This document shows positions 47,520 through 60,365 of a stretch of DNA of 64,000 nt, piece by piece. The notes under the pieces are model-generated. The model did no database searches. It was not told where the DNA came from and saw only the letters and a program-made list of their open reading frames with translations. Position 1 is the stretch's first letter. Each line of letters opens with the position of its first letter. The translations under genes were made by a program, and so were the position numbers. Source of the stretch: Sthenelais limicola (Eukaryota; Annelida; Polychaeta; Phyllodocida; Sigalionidae); contig OW804102.1 of the NCBI GenBank assembly GCA_942159475.1, forward strand, positions 27,658,873 to 27,722,872, read 5' to 3'.

Positions 47520-47850
47520 TGTTTAAGTCTAAGTCTACTAAAGTCTAAGTCTACTAAAGTCTAAGTCTACTAAAGTCTAAGTCTACTAAAGTCTAAGTCT
47601 ACTAAAGTCTACTAAAGTCTACTAAAGTCTAAGTCTAAGTCTAAGTCTAAGTCTAAAGTCTAAGTCTACTAAAGTCTAAGTCTACTAAAGTCTACTAAAG
47701 TCTAAGTCTACTAAAGTCTAAGTCTACTAAAGTCTAAGTCTACTAAAGTCTAAGTCTACTAAAGTCTAAGTCTACTAAAGTCTAAGTCTACTAAAGTCTA
47801 AGTCTACTAAAGTCTAAGTCTACTAAAGTCTAAGTCTACTAAAGTCTATG
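47520..47850. repeat. 16-bp tandem array AAAGTCTAAGTCTACT
   Basis: About 20 units, with 6-bp AAGTCT sub-repeats and a stretch of pure AAGTCT near 47625-47655. Confidence 0.95.
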
Positions 47851-50103
47851 CTAGTCACATGAACACAAAAATGAGATCCTCATTCGGCAAGAGATCGTTG
47901 ATAAGCCTACTAAAACTATGAGATCGATTAAACCTTTAACACGTATATTATTTCAAATAAAATCGATTTTGTCTACATATCTCCAATTTTCGTAATAAAA
48001 CCTATTTTCGAAGCAATTTAAAAATTCAATTTCCGACGGACATAAGAATAATTTCACCATGAGACTTCATATCCAGATCGACAGGCTCGTTTTACATCGT
48101 ACCAGCTAGATTTAAAACAATAAGATGCTATAATTAATCTGTAATAATTAATTTTCAATGAACCAACTGACATCTACGTTGTAAGAATTCAAAATGGGTG
48201 CCATACCTTCATCAGTAAAATTCCTGAACATTTTCAAGCCCAGCAAATTAACCTTACTCGACTACAGATCATTCTTATGAAAATATTTTTACAACTACAT
48301 CTTTATCTTGAACGTAGCCTTATCAGATCTATCGTTAATGACCCAGTTTTCAAAACACCTCCATGCTCGATCATTTTCTGGCCTTTGTCTGGCTTAATAA
48401 TATCCGCCATTGACAAGGCAATAACTTTAACCCTGAAGCCTATGAGAAAACATTTAGAAACCGAACACGTCGCCGAATATCGCTTTAATATGGCCGTCTA
48501 TGGGCATGACATTTCTATCACAAAAACATCAAATTACTCGAAGAAGTTACCGTTTTCAGTCAGACCAAGGGCATGATATCTCCAATTGAAACCTCCGAGA
48601 AGGTTTGTCATCCATTTAAAAGCAAAAATATGTAAAAATCTCCAAATATTCCATTCAGATATGTCCCTATGTTAATCCTATGGGCGAAACCTACGTCGTA
48701 GCTGGAACTGTTATTTTCCTTAATATTCACCTAAACTTTTGACCAAACTGACGTCTAAAATATCCAGAATACACAAATCTACGTCAGGCCAACAATGAAA
48801 TAAAGTAATTATTTATGTACGACCATCGTGTGGCCATTTTCTAGCCTAAGAAAATCCGCCATTGACAAGGCTTAACATTGAAGTCTATGAGGAAAATTAT
48901 CGATCACAAAAGCAATCTTAATAATTCAAATTCTGACGAACATAATGATATTTCTCTGCTGAGACTTTAAGAGGAGATGCTCAGACCTGTTATACCTCGC
49001 ACCAACTAGATTTAAAACAATGAAAGGAAATAATTAACTTGTAATAATTATTTTTCACCATTGTGTGGTCATAGGCTAGCCTAAAAAATCCGCCATTGAC
49101 AAGGCAGTCATGTTAACACTGAAGTCTATGGGGAAACATTTGGAAATCGAACATCGTCGTAAATAAACAATCTCAGAACCATTTATGACCACCAGCATTC
49201 AAATCGTGGCAAAACACATCATATGTACTGAGTTTAAGACCAATATTCTCGATATTTCCACCGTTTGGAAGAAAAAATTATCCTCTGAGTGAACGTCGTC
49301 GAATATCGTTTTAATATGGCCGTCTATGGGCGTGACATTTCTAACACAAAAACATCAAATTACTCGAAGAATATACCGTTTTCAGTCAAACCAAGGGCAT
49401 GATATCTCCGATTGCAACCTCCGAGAAGGTTTGTCATCCATTTAAAAGCAAAAATATGTAAAAATCTGGAAATATTTCATTTTGACATTCCCAATGCTAT
49501 TCCTATGGGCGAAACCCACGTCGTAGCCGGCACCGTTATTTTCCTTAATAATAAGCAAAACTTTTGCAAATACATTTAATATGACGGGACTTAACGCCTG
49601 AACAAAATATCCAGCGTGAAACAAGCAAGTTCCCATTTATTTTAGCTAATTTTCGGTGCACAAATTCGTCATTTGCAATTCCGAAAAGGGTCCGCCATCT
49701 TGGCCTCCTGACGTATCCTTCAACCTAGGATAGTGAATTTCGAAGCAGAACTTTCCCACAAAATCTCGAATTTAGAACATCTGAATCGACAATATCGTTC
49801 ATTTGTAAGCAAAGATGAGTTAGAGATATTTATTTAATCCTAAATTTGTATAATTCGTGAGAAAACGACTGCCTTAATTCGTGACACTGAATGCCTTACT
49901 GAATGTCCAACTGAATGCCGCGTCACCGCGTCACTTTTTCACTGTTTTCTCTTGAAATACACAATATTTTTTGTTCCAAAACATGTTAAATATTCTTTTT
50001 AATGAAAAGAGGCCTAAATATACCTTCAAAAACGATTTTAAAGCCCGTTTTAAGTTAAGTTTCAAACAGTAGTTCCATGCCCTTCCCACTAGGGGCTCAC
50101 TCT

Positions 50104-50115
50104 GGTATAAAAGAG
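50104..50115 (+). promoter_or_regulatory. Candidate TATA-box promoter
   Basis: CTCTGGTATAAAAGAGCCCC is a strong core-promoter match. No long coding frame follows: the first ATG (50168) opens only 13 codons, and a 103-codon frame at 50401-50712 has a repetitive, non-protein-like second half. It may drive a spliced or non-coding transcript of the transposon. Confidence 0.35.
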
Positions 50116-51020
50116 CCCCCTGCACCAGCCCAATCATTAGTGAATAGGATCTTGGTCTAGCAGGAGCTATGACCATTTTTCTCAGATTTTGCCTGGGACA
50201 CCATACCTGAGCAGCCATCGGAATGGGATCACTACCTGAGCCTCTACAATTTCCCCTGGGTTACAGCTGGGATATTTTCACCAACTTTCTCGGACTTCAC
50301 ATCTATATCATGGACTTCAAAATTTTCAGTGGACTTCACTCAAGATTTTACATAACCCTTCTAATATCATAGGAAATATCATAGGAATTGGTATTGGTGA
50401 TTGATATTGATACTGGTATTGGTACTCTTTAGCCGTCTTCAAAAATGGTTTTCATGGAGTCTTCACCTCATCTCACTGGAATTATTCAAGTTGTGCTTTA
50501 CAGGATCATTCTCAAAGGAATTTGCTCAGAGAATGGATCCTAATTTTGAGATTTTGAAAAATTCTCAAATTTGTGTGTGTGCCAAATGGAATTCCATGTT
50601 AACCTGGAATCGACTTTTAGGAAAACTCCATGTTAACCTGGAGTGGAACTTTGTATCAATTGTGTGTGTGTGCGCCAAACGGAATTCCATGCTGGATCAC
50701 CAAAATTTGTAAGTTAACTCTAAAATATGCATCTCTCATAAATGTGTCAATGCCCAGAATTTATGCTCAAAATCCTAGGTACTAGAAACTAACTCGGATT
50801 ATTAACCATCACCCTAGTCGTTAGATATCTACTCTGTTATATATATAAAAATCATAACCTATTCTAGCATAACAAGTCTGAAGTCTGAAGTCTAAGTCTG
50901 GTATACGTAAATATCTGTACTGATCAGAACCCTCAAATACATTGAAGGCTCATATATTATATTCTTTTAAACACATGTAAAATCATGCGAACAGATGTAC
51001 ATGAATATATATATCTACAT

Positions 51021-52262
51021 ATATGGGTAATTCTCCCAATAGGGTGTCATTTGGTTTTCCAGCCTATGGTGTCTACAACCTGTATTTAGGATGACCGCAG
51101 ATGATTATAACCATTTTATTTGAATTTCTTAGCAAAATTTAAAATAAGGGTGTGGGAACCCCACTTTCAAAGTTCTTAGGCCAAAATCTTTGCCGCTATT
51201 ATGATAAAAGGGGTTATTTCAGGCCATAAAATAAGTAATAGTTATGGAATTTGAATGTAATACACTGATGCATTTGGAAAATATATTACTTCTGCTAGAA
51301 AAAATAGGTTCTACACATGCACACATGTTCGTCATTGTGAAAAAACAGAATATTTATGTAATCACTAATTTAGACTGATCTAGACATGGGAAATATTGTT
51401 TTGGAATATTTGTGTCGCCGTTACGACATGTATTGACTTCAAAACAATAAAATACTCCAAGAGTAACTAAATATATCAAACTGCATTTAGTGTGATGTGT
51501 GGGGAAGATGTATACATATATGTATATTTAGATAAAAACAAAAGTTATTAACCCACAACATCCCTGAATCTCTATGATACCTCATGTGAAATTCCTTGAA
51601 CTGTTATGGGAATATTTAATGTCACGTTACGACATGTGATAGATCTCAAACTATTTTTTAAAAAAAACATTTTCATGAAATTTCGAACTTCCTAATAATT
51701 ATCTAAGCCTGCCTTAAAACGATGAAAAATATAAATATGATTGAATATTGGTATTGTTAAAGTCAGGAGAGTTTGTGTGCCAATGTCGCCGTTACGACTA
51801 TGGCGTCGCCGTTACGTCATAATTAATAGTAATAAAGAGATCCTGCTATATTAGCACAGTTATTGTATAGAAATAAAACAGATATTTTGACCAAAACTTA
51901 TTCAAACTTTGGTTAGAACCATATCCCATGTTGGCGGCCATCATCGATTTCCTAGCTGTTACTTTGTCATTTAATATTGCTGGCATAATTACTGGGTCTC
52001 TCATCTCAAATTTACAAAATATTATTTGATAAATCTGGCTTAATTCAGGCGAAATAAGGCAAAAAAATAGGCAAAAATGGGGTTTCTGAATCATAGATGT
52101 AGGAATCGAAATATTTGACACAGCCTTCCCAAACTTTGTCTATATAATGTTGCTATTCCCTCCTGTATGTACGCCAAAAATTGTAGAGATTCGACGAATT
52201 TTTTCTAAAAAAATGGCCTCCTGAAATCAAATGCTGCCCGTTTGGGAGAATTACTCATATAT
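51021..52262. mobile_element. Nested 1.24-kb element with GGGTAATTCTCCCAA ends
   Basis: Left ATATATGGGTAATTCTCCCA and right TGGGAGAATTACTCATATAT are inverted. Inside, CGCCGTTACGACAT-type motifs recur at about 51417, 51612, 51786 and 51804. No transposase frame; a non-autonomous DNA element inside the giant one. Confidence 0.7.
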
Positions 52263-53460
52263 ATTATATGTGTATATTAGAGAAATTTGTTCTCCTTGTA
52301 CCTTAATCCATGTATGTGATCTTGTAATTAGATACTATTTTATACTCAGTCAGATATAAGAAATGAGCTGTACTGCTCACCCTAACCCTAGTATGTTCAT
52401 AGAACCTCTACGCTGTTAACGTGTAATAGTGTACCTTATTACAAAGTGCCTTACATTTACTCTCCACATCATTCTGACTTGTGGTCTGAGTCTGTGGAAA
52501 TCGATCTGTACTGTTCGATTTGATACCCTATGTTGTAAAAATTGTCTATGTTGGAAAACTGTCGTGCTGTACTGCTCGATTCTCTTAGACTAACTACCAC
52601 TACTGGTCTTCTCACTTGTATCCTCCTAAGTCAATTAGTTATTTAGAGGTGGCACAAACCCTAAAAATAACATCTGACCCATATATGATAATGTGTATTA
52701 AGATCCTGCAATAACCTGCAATAAGTAAATCCTGCGTTTCTCATTGCCTATATATATCTCAAATATGCTCATGTATCTTAATGTACGTTATCAGTGTTCG
52801 AAATAAGAGCTTGCCCGGGCCATTTGGCAAGTAAAAATTCTGGCTGGCAACCTGATTTGGTTAGTAGCTAATAGACCCTGCGCACAAGCATGTACATGAC
52901 TAGGGGTTTTATGATTATATGAATGTTATTTCTACTGATTCTCATAATCGTTACTAGTACACTCCAATGTCCCATTGTATATAATATATACACTAACAGG
53001 CCGACACTCACAGTACAAATGTACAACTATCTAAGAACTTGTTTCTCCTATAATATCTATAATTCCTGATATATACTGCCTTATATGCATGCCCTGAGTG
53101 TAACAAAATTACAGTTACTAAATCTCTAAAATACATATATATATATATATATATATAATAGTACACTGCGTCTGTACTGACGCCCAATTAATGCAATGAT
53201 CCATCTAATTAATATATCTCCTATGTCCGACGCGCATATAGTACAATGTGCACGCCCTGAGTATAACTAAATTCCTAAATCATCTATTTCCGACGCTCAT
53301 AGTACAATGTTCGTCGGAAATCTGATCTGGAATGATGTAAATATGACTATACTGTCTAATACATAGCTGTGTCTGTATAATATGTATGTGTAATCTCCCT
53401 CTTATCTACCTCTTCCTAACCCTGACCTTACTAACACTGTCCCGAAATATCTGCAAAAAT
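52263..53460. other. Repeat-rich, no gene seen
   Basis: Contains an (AT)n run at 53133-53155 and decayed repeats around CGACGCTCATAGTACAATG (about 53000, 53230, 53290) and GCCCTGAGT.TAAC (53092, 53254). No coding frame with support. Confidence 0.6.
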
Positions 53461-53884
53461 ATGTCTTAAAAAAGACGCGGTGGGTTTATCACCTGCGGCT
53501 GTTACGGCCGTTGGTTTGACTCTCCATTGAGGATTGTTGCCTGGCTGTGACAGCAAGGTGGGGGTAACCCCCCCGCGGCTAATTTTCAGCCATCAATATC
53601 GTTTATTGATGGCATTGATGGCTGATCTAGAATGATGGAAAACTAAGTCTCGTGTCCTCACTAAGTCTCGAAAAACTAAGTCTTCAGAAGCAGTATTATT
53701 TATACCTAATATTTTCATCATATTTATACCTAATATTTTCATCAATAATATTTTCATCAATTTCCTAAATCTCCTATTTCCACCTTCAATATGACCCGCT
53801 GACGCCAAAATATAACAGCCCTTTTCTGTCTAAAATTAGTCCCGAAATATCTGCATAAATATAGTCCCGAAATATCTGCATAAA

Positions 53885-56800
53885 TATGTCTAAAAAAGAT
53901 GCGGTGGGTTTACAACTGCCAGGAGGTGCTAGGTCGCCTAAATGTCAGGAGGTGCTAATGTCAGGAGGTGCGGAACACACCCCCTTAGGGGTGCTAGGCC
54001 TGGGTGTGGGTTTGCTGCCCCTACTGAAAAAGCTGGCTTCCCGAAGACAGCCTCTCTTCTCAGGTGCACCTCATATCAACCCTGAGCAACATCAACTGAT
54101 GTCACCCCCCCCCCCCCAAAAAAAAAAAATTATAATCGATACTGGTATAATAAAATCAATACTGGTATAAAATACATATCCAGAATACACAAGTCCGTGT
54201 ATACACAAGTCCATATCCAGAATACACAAGTCTAAGTCTATATAACTAATATAAGGAATATTCGTTCTCTCTGTGTCTGTACCCTACTATACAAAACACA
54301 CACTAGTCGTTACAAAACACACACTAGTCGTTAGATATCTACTCTGTTACAAAACAAACATATGATTTAACCTATTCTATATACAAAACAAACATATATA
54401 TAAATCATAACCTATTCTATATACAAAACAAACAGGGTATGATATACTGTATAATATGTATCTGTGATATACTGTATAATATGTATCTGTTTCCTATCTC
54501 CCTCCCTTTTATCTACCTCTTACTAACCCTACCCTAACACTGTCCCGAAATATCAGCATCATATCAAACTAAGTAGTTTCCTGCGTAGTATCAAACTAAA
54601 AGTTTCTTGCATCATATCGAACTTCCTGCATCAAACTAAACATATATTTTATAAGAAGGTTGACTATATACCTGATATTAGAGACAGCGGCAGTGTATAG
54701 GTGTATAGGTCAGATCTTAGAAATATGGTCAGTTCTTAGGTGTTTACTGCATAGCGTTTAGACCAGGTAGTACTTGTAGTAGTGTGGTCAGTTCTTAGGA
54801 GTTTACTGCATAGCGTTAAGACCAGGTAGTACTTGTAGTAGTGTGTAGTCATTCGCAATCTTGTATGTTCTGATTTATGCTTGGGACAAGGCAGGTATTT
54901 ATATCAAGCTGCCAGATCCTGTGGCCAATGAGCGAACAGTAGCGCTCCAAAGGTGGTGCTTTGACTAAGAGACTGAAGTCACTTCAAAGGAAGTCACTTC
55001 TAAGCGAAAAAAAGTTCTGAGGGGCCCCAAAAAAAAGCGCCCTGTGAAGCCCCCGCCGCTCAGGACGCCACCTCCTCACAGGAGGTGCTAGGCCGCCTAG
55101 CGGAACCCACACCCTAAGCTTGGGTGTGGGTTTGCTGGCCTGGCGAAAAAGCTGGCTTCCCTGTCTAATAAATAAATAAATATCCTGTCCTGCTTATGTC
55201 TAATAAATATCCTGTCCTGCTGATGTTTAAAAACTAAATATCCTGTTTTTAAAAGTCCTGTCCTGCTGATTAAACGTCCTGTCCTGCTGATTCCAACATA
55301 TATCAACCTCAAACATATCAGATTATATCTTATCAATCTGATATTTGTATTCTTACCTTTCAATATGTTTAAGGTACCTTCCAATATGTTTAGGTACCTT
55401 CTATTTTCCCTGCAAATTCATGATTCAGTGGTCGTGGGGGTCTGCTCAGTCGTCATGGACGAATCTTGTGAATAAAGCAGGGTTATCCATTCGTCCAAGT
55501 ATGAAATATATACAAAATGGCAGAATGAATGAGATATATAGACAATAGACAAATACAGACAATAGACAATAGACAATAGACAAATACAGACAATAGACAA
55601 TAGACAAGGGACCCGTGCCGTAGAGGCACAGTATAAACAAAACTGAAATCTGTGTGTATAAGATTAGCTGAAACCATCATCTTATAAATACTTAGCTGAA
55701 ACTAGATCGATCACATAAATACTTAGCTGAAACTAGATCGATCACATAAATACTTAACAAATATAATGGAGAATTCTGTCTGTACCGGGAAACTAAAAAG
55801 ATAAACTGAACGACTTGGATACTGAACGACTTGGATATTGAATAAAAAGTTAACTGAATATGAAAAAGATCAGTTAGTTAAGATCAGTTAGTTAAGATAA
55901 ATGTCTGCAGTTGACGCAGAACGTTTCGGCACCGTACAAATCTATACACAGACAGAATTCTATTATACACAGACAGAATTCTACACAGACAGAATGAAAT
56001 TATAACGAAATTAGACGTCGTCGTTATAAGACGTCGTGTAAACACAAGAATGTTTACACGACATCTTGTGTTTACACGACATCTTGTTTATAAATATATC
56101 TTGTTTACACGACATCTTGTTTATAAATATATCTGACTACTTATATCGGGGAAATACGACTCCTTATATCATTGATGAAGTACAGACATACCTGGTGATC
56201 GGGAAAAAAGTGCAAAAGATGCACTTAAATCGTGGAGAGGGATGATGGTGTGGACCTCCTTCCTTCAAGTAATCCCCCTCCAAAACACTTACCTTGATAT
56301 ATGAACGACCTTGATATATGAACGACTTGGATATATTCAATGAACGACTTGGATACTCAATGTGACTGCAATATGAAGTTTCAATTAAATTCTGCACATG
56401 GGTAATTCGATTATAATTAAAAGTTTTCACATTCCTGAATTACTGAGTTACGAAACCGAGGTCAATCACACTAATCGAGATAGAGGAGGAATATCAATAC
56501 AGTACAGTATTGAATACGAGGAATAGAGGAGGAATATCAATACAGTACAGTATTGAATACGAGGAATAACAATACAGTACAGTATTGAATACAATACGAA
56601 AATAAATAATGGGAAACGCAATTACAAGAGGGGGGGGGGGGGCCCTGTACGTGTCAACGTTAGAGGGGTTTTGTGAGTGATAAGTAGGACAAGATGTGTT
56701 TATTTCTTCGGTAGGCCTACGACTTGTGTTTATTTCTTCGGTAGGCCTACGACTTGGATATTGAATAAAAAGATAAACTGAACGACTTGGATAATTGAAT

Positions 56801-57070
56801 ATGAAACTGAACGACTTGGATAACTGAATATGAAAAAGATCAGTTAGTTAAGATAACTGTTTGCAGATAGTTGAGCTAGTTGATAACTGTTTGTGAGATA
56901 GTTAAGATACTCAGATCAAATGACGCAGAACGTTTCGGCACCGTACACATCAGAGGTAGCTGCCTGGGGTAGCCCTACCGGCCCTGCAGGCATGGTCCCC
57001 GTCAGCCTTCCCCGGGTGCGGGACCGTGCCATAGAGGCACAGTATAAACAAAACTGAAATCGGTGCCTAT
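53885..57070. repeat. Mosaic of duplicated segments
   Basis: GGTGTGGGTTTGCTG..AAAAAGCTGGCTTCCC occurs at 54001-54055 and 55123-55162. GACGCAGAACGTTTCGGCAC occurs at 55914 and 56923; CATAGAGGCACAGTATAAAC-like sequence at 55619 and 57030; CTGAACGACTTGGATA repeatedly at 55806-56828. Short tandem units AGACAATAGACAA lie at 55540-55605 and poly-G runs at 56630. No coding frame supported. Confidence 0.7.
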
Positions 57071-58023
57071 AAGATAGAGTATTGCTCGATCACCTAATAC
57101 TTACCTGTAACTATTTCCCACGACTAATAGCCATCCTATAATCTGATGTTTTAGGTCTAGATGGGTTGTTGTAATGGAGATCGATGAGAAATTATGTAGA
57201 GGGGAAAACCGTTATCCAAAATCGTCGCCATTTTCAAACTGTATTGCTTGACGCTTGGGGGCCAAGTAGGTTAATTGGAAATGGGCGTCATTTGGCCAAA
57301 TGTTAAGTTAGAATTGTTTCTAAACTGATATTTTGTATATTTCCCAACTTATCATCTTATTTGGTGTACTCATCGGGCTTTAAAACGCTTGGAATTCATG
57401 ATTTTAGGAGATCGGCAAAGCGTTGTAATGGGTACTCTCTGTTTTCTACCATTTTCAAATTTTCCACTTCCAGTTTCTACCGCGCGCCCAACAACCAAGT
57501 GAAGTGAAGGGGGAAAATGAATAGATACGTTGATAGAAACCAAGTGAACTGAAGGGGGAAATGATTTTGTTTTCATCAGTTTTTGTTGGATTGATTTGTG
57601 TGGTATATAGACAGAGAGAGGGGGTTGTGTGGTGTAAATGAATAAACACGGGACTCATGATAGGAGGATAGGAACTGAGATAAACCATAGACCGTATAAA
57701 CGTCTATGGATAAACAGATGGATGGCCCAACATTTATTTTTCGATATGGATGGCTCTCAGCCAACATTTATTTTCAATAACATCTGATGTCCAGTAGCTT
57801 GATATTAAAACATTGTGGTGCAAGCATTGCAAGCTCTGATCACACCCCAGCACCCAGCCCCCCCCCCTCGCACCTCGCACCTCGCACCTCGCACCACGCA
57901 CCACACCTTGCATCCAATCTCCCTTCGCACCTGATTTGTCAATCCCTGGGAACCAATAGGTGGGAAATCCCTGGGAACCAATAGGTGGAAGGTTGTAACA
58001 AGGGGGGGGGGGGTTATTCCACC

Positions 58024-58030
58024 TATAAAT
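58024..58030 (+). promoter_or_regulatory. TATA box of the modular gene
   Basis: CCTATAAATCGGCGG lies 64 bp before the ATG at 58088, leaving room for initiation near 58055 and a short 5' UTR. Confidence 0.55.
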
Positions 58031-58087
58031 CGGCGGTTTGGCGAACGATTAAGCATTACATTCACAGCACAAGAATTACACAGCACC

Positions 58088-59910
58088 ATGCAGTCGAATT
58101 TGCAAGATTCCTGGTCCTTCAGTTGGACAAGGGAATGGGCTGAGTGCACCACCATCAGCACACCCTCACCTGTTTTTGGGAAGCGCTCTTCTCTTGATAT
58201 AGAACCTGTGAGTATAAATCAACGCCGGTATAAATCATGCCATTTCTATGAGTATAAATCAAGGCCATTTTTATGAGTATGCCTATAAATCGACGCCAGG
58301 CCTTGTAAATAGACGCCAGGCCTTGTAAATAATATATGTGCCTATAAATCGACGCCAGGTCTTAAATAATGTATAATGAAGACTGACAAATAATGTATAA
58401 TGAAGACTGACAAACAGTAAATAATGTATAATGAAGACTGACAAAGAATTAATTTCTTATATTTTCTTATTTTCAGCTTCTACATATGCAGACCCCCAGG
58501 CCCGAACGAACTAGGAGGCAACTGGACCAATTTGTTCATCCTTGGGCCAGTTTTGACGAATCTGAGTCGGTGTGTGTTTATTTTATGGTGTGTTTATTTT
58601 GGTGTGTTGTTAGAATTATAATGTGTCAATACTGCTGCTGGAGGAGCACTTAATTAAGTTAAAGTCTGATGGATGTAATAAGCTCAGAGGTAATGTCTAA
58701 TGGAGATATGTACTTTTAGTGACAGCAAACATCCACCCCCACGCTGGAAAGTCAGATATTTGTATTCCCGGGCTCTGATAGCTTTGAGGAGAGTCAATTG
58801 GTGAGTAAAAATAATTGACTAATTTAATGGGGAAAATGTATACTATTAATGTTAGTGTACCATTTCTAGCAGTGTACCATTTCTAGCAAGAATGTGTATG
58901 TGTACCATTTCTAACGTGAATGTGGTTACTGTAGTACAAATGTTTTGATTTATGTTTTAGCAGCCCCTGAGTCCCATCCCTTCACCTGAAAGAGAGGCCT
59001 GTCTGAGACCGTCGGACACATTTGACATGGGTGAATGGGTAAGTAATAAGAGTAATGTTGAAAATATAAGTGTGGAGTAATGTTGAAAATATAAGTGTGA
59101 CAATTGCAGGGAGAGTTGTAAAACATGTATTCCGTGGTGTGCACAACGTAAAACATGTATTCCGTGGTGTGCCTGTTGTGCAAATTACATTGTAATTTTA
59201 TAATTTTTATAATTCTAGAGGACTGCCTGCTCACCTGTGTACCCTAAGAGAGGTCGTTTGTTTGCAGCGTTGGACAGCAGTTATTATTCTGATTTGGATA
59301 ATGTATGTATGGTTTAGTGGCACTTGAAAATTCATTTACTAAGAGATGAACTAGTTATATTTGACGTTTGATATCGGACACTAGTTATATTTGACGTTTG
59401 ATATCGGACACTACTTCCCTGTGTATATATTAAAGGTCATTTGAATACGTTCTGAATTTCGTAACATCTGAGTTTCTTATGAATTGAAGGTTGCATTGTA
59501 TTCATTCTTGGCCCTTCATTTCAGTCGCATTGTATTTATTCTTGGCCCTTCATTTCAGTCCAAGGAAAAGTTGTTGGCAAAACGAAGACGGATGGCTGGC
59601 TGTGATATGCCACAACCCTTACGGCTATCATTTGATATTTCGGGAGAGGAGGAAACTGTAAGTAAATATCATCTAGATTATCTGAACTTCTAGATTCATA
59701 TCATCTGAAATTTTAGATTCATATCAATCAACACATTGTATGAAGATTCACATTGTATGAAATTATTGTTTCCCATTCCAGTTATACACGTACATCAGAC
59801 AGGACCAATATAAAGAACCAGTAGATGTCAGTGACACTGACTCGGACGCAACTATCTGGCTTCCCTATGATAGCAAGGTTTCGACAATAGAAAATAGTCT
59901 TGATTTATAG
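58088..59910 (+). CDS. Unrecognised seven-exon gene with all introns phase 0, 225 aa
   Basis: I do not recognise this protein. Exons: 58088-58207, 58477-58569, 58726-58800, 58961-59038, 59219-59302, 59559-59657, 59782-59910 (40, 31, 25, 26, 28, 33 and 42 codons, then TAG). Every exon length is a multiple of three, every junction is phase 0, and every border is GT/AG with a good donor. A TATA box precedes it and AATAAA follows at 60041. The product is polar, rich in Ser, Pro and acidic residues, with no signal peptide, membrane segment or known domain. Most exons repeat a plan: Pro/Ser start, a basic cluster (FGKRSS, PERTRRQL, PKRGRL, KRRRM), then an aromatic-acidic end (SFDESES, SFEESQL, TFDMGEW, YYSDLDN, LSFDISGEEE). 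That suggests exon duplication of a short linear motif. It lies about 1.5 kb from the right end of the giant transposon and is probably a third element-encoded protein or captured cargo, perhaps nuclear; that is inference. Confidence 0.65.
58365..58448. repeat. AATAATGTATAATGAAGACTGACAA repeat, 3 copies
   Basis: Three near-identical copies containing TGTATAATGAAGACTGAC in intron 1 of the modular gene, following a set of ATAAATC-ACGCC repeats at 58209-58355. Confidence 0.9.
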
Positions 59911-60040
59911 AATAAGCATGTTTATAGAATAAGCTTAGATTAATGATCATAGATACAATGAGTCTAGATTAATGATGTTAATAATTTCTACAATCAGCCT
60001 TGATTACTGATTACCGGAATGTAAACGGAAGGACCTAGTC

Positions 60041-60046
60041 AATAAA
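60041..60046 (+). terminator. Poly(A) signal AATAAA
   Basis: AATAAA 131 bp after the stop codon of the modular gene, in GTCAATAAAGGGC. Between it and 60300 are (TTTTATATCGCACATCCGA) repeats and a poly-C run at 60231-60250. Confidence 0.45.
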
Positions 60047-60305
60047 GGGCTACAAACAAAAGTTCAAGTTTAGTTTTTTATATCGCACATCCGATTTTTT
60101 ATATCGCACATCCGATTTTTTAGTTTTTTTTTATCTCACATCCGATTTTTTATATCAAATTTTTATATCGCATGTCAGATCTAGAAAATATTGCCGATCA
60201 ATTAATTATTTGATGTGCAGTGTACAGCACCCCCCCCCCCCCCCCCCCCCGCGTGAAAACATATGACGTTAGTACAGCTGTAGCTAGCGCAGGGAAAATA
60301 GACGC

Positions 60306-60365
60306 TATTGACGCTCTGGCATGGTCAGCGATGCATGAAGCGACGGGACAGAAAAAAACAGTCAC
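60306..60365. repeat. Exact 60-bp duplication, copy 1
   Basis: Identical to 61108-61167: starts TATTGACGCTCTGGCATGGT and ends GACAGAAAAAAACAGTCAC. Its end matches the right subterminal motif CAGTCAC, so the subterminal domain probably begins here. Confidence 0.95.

Larger units (their letters stand above)
46925..49560. repeat. Complex diverged tandem duplications
   Basis: A block with CAATTTCCGACG, ACTTCATATCC, CGTACCA, AATAATTATTTTTCAAT and AACCAACTGAC occurs at about 46925-47165 and 48015-48240, with a partial one at 48940-49060. A second block, with AATATGGCCGTCTATGGGC and CTCCGAGAAGGTTTGTCATC, occurs at 48476-48745 and 49290-49563 (period about 815 bp). No coding frame. Confidence 0.75.
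47421..50905. repeat. Inverted-repeat-bounded segment (foldback-like)
   Basis: 47421-47519 and 50811-50880 are inverted copies: TGTTATGCTAGAATAGGTTA on the left against TAACCTATTCTAGCATAACA on the right, with AACAGAGTAGATATC against GATATCTACTCTGTT and CGACTAGGGTG against CACCCTAGTCG. Both ends also carry AGTCTAAGTCT-type repeats. A further right-type copy is at 54309-54420. Tandem repeats within inverted ends recall foldback transposons. Confidence 0.65.

Noticed and set aside
47520..47850. CRISPR-like array
   Set aside because: Contiguous 16-bp tandem repeat without unique spacers, in a eukaryotic transposon.
50401..50712. 103-codon frame downstream of the TATA box
   Set aside because: Composition changes midway into repeated CVCAKxNSML units from a tandem duplication; no start context or homology recognised.
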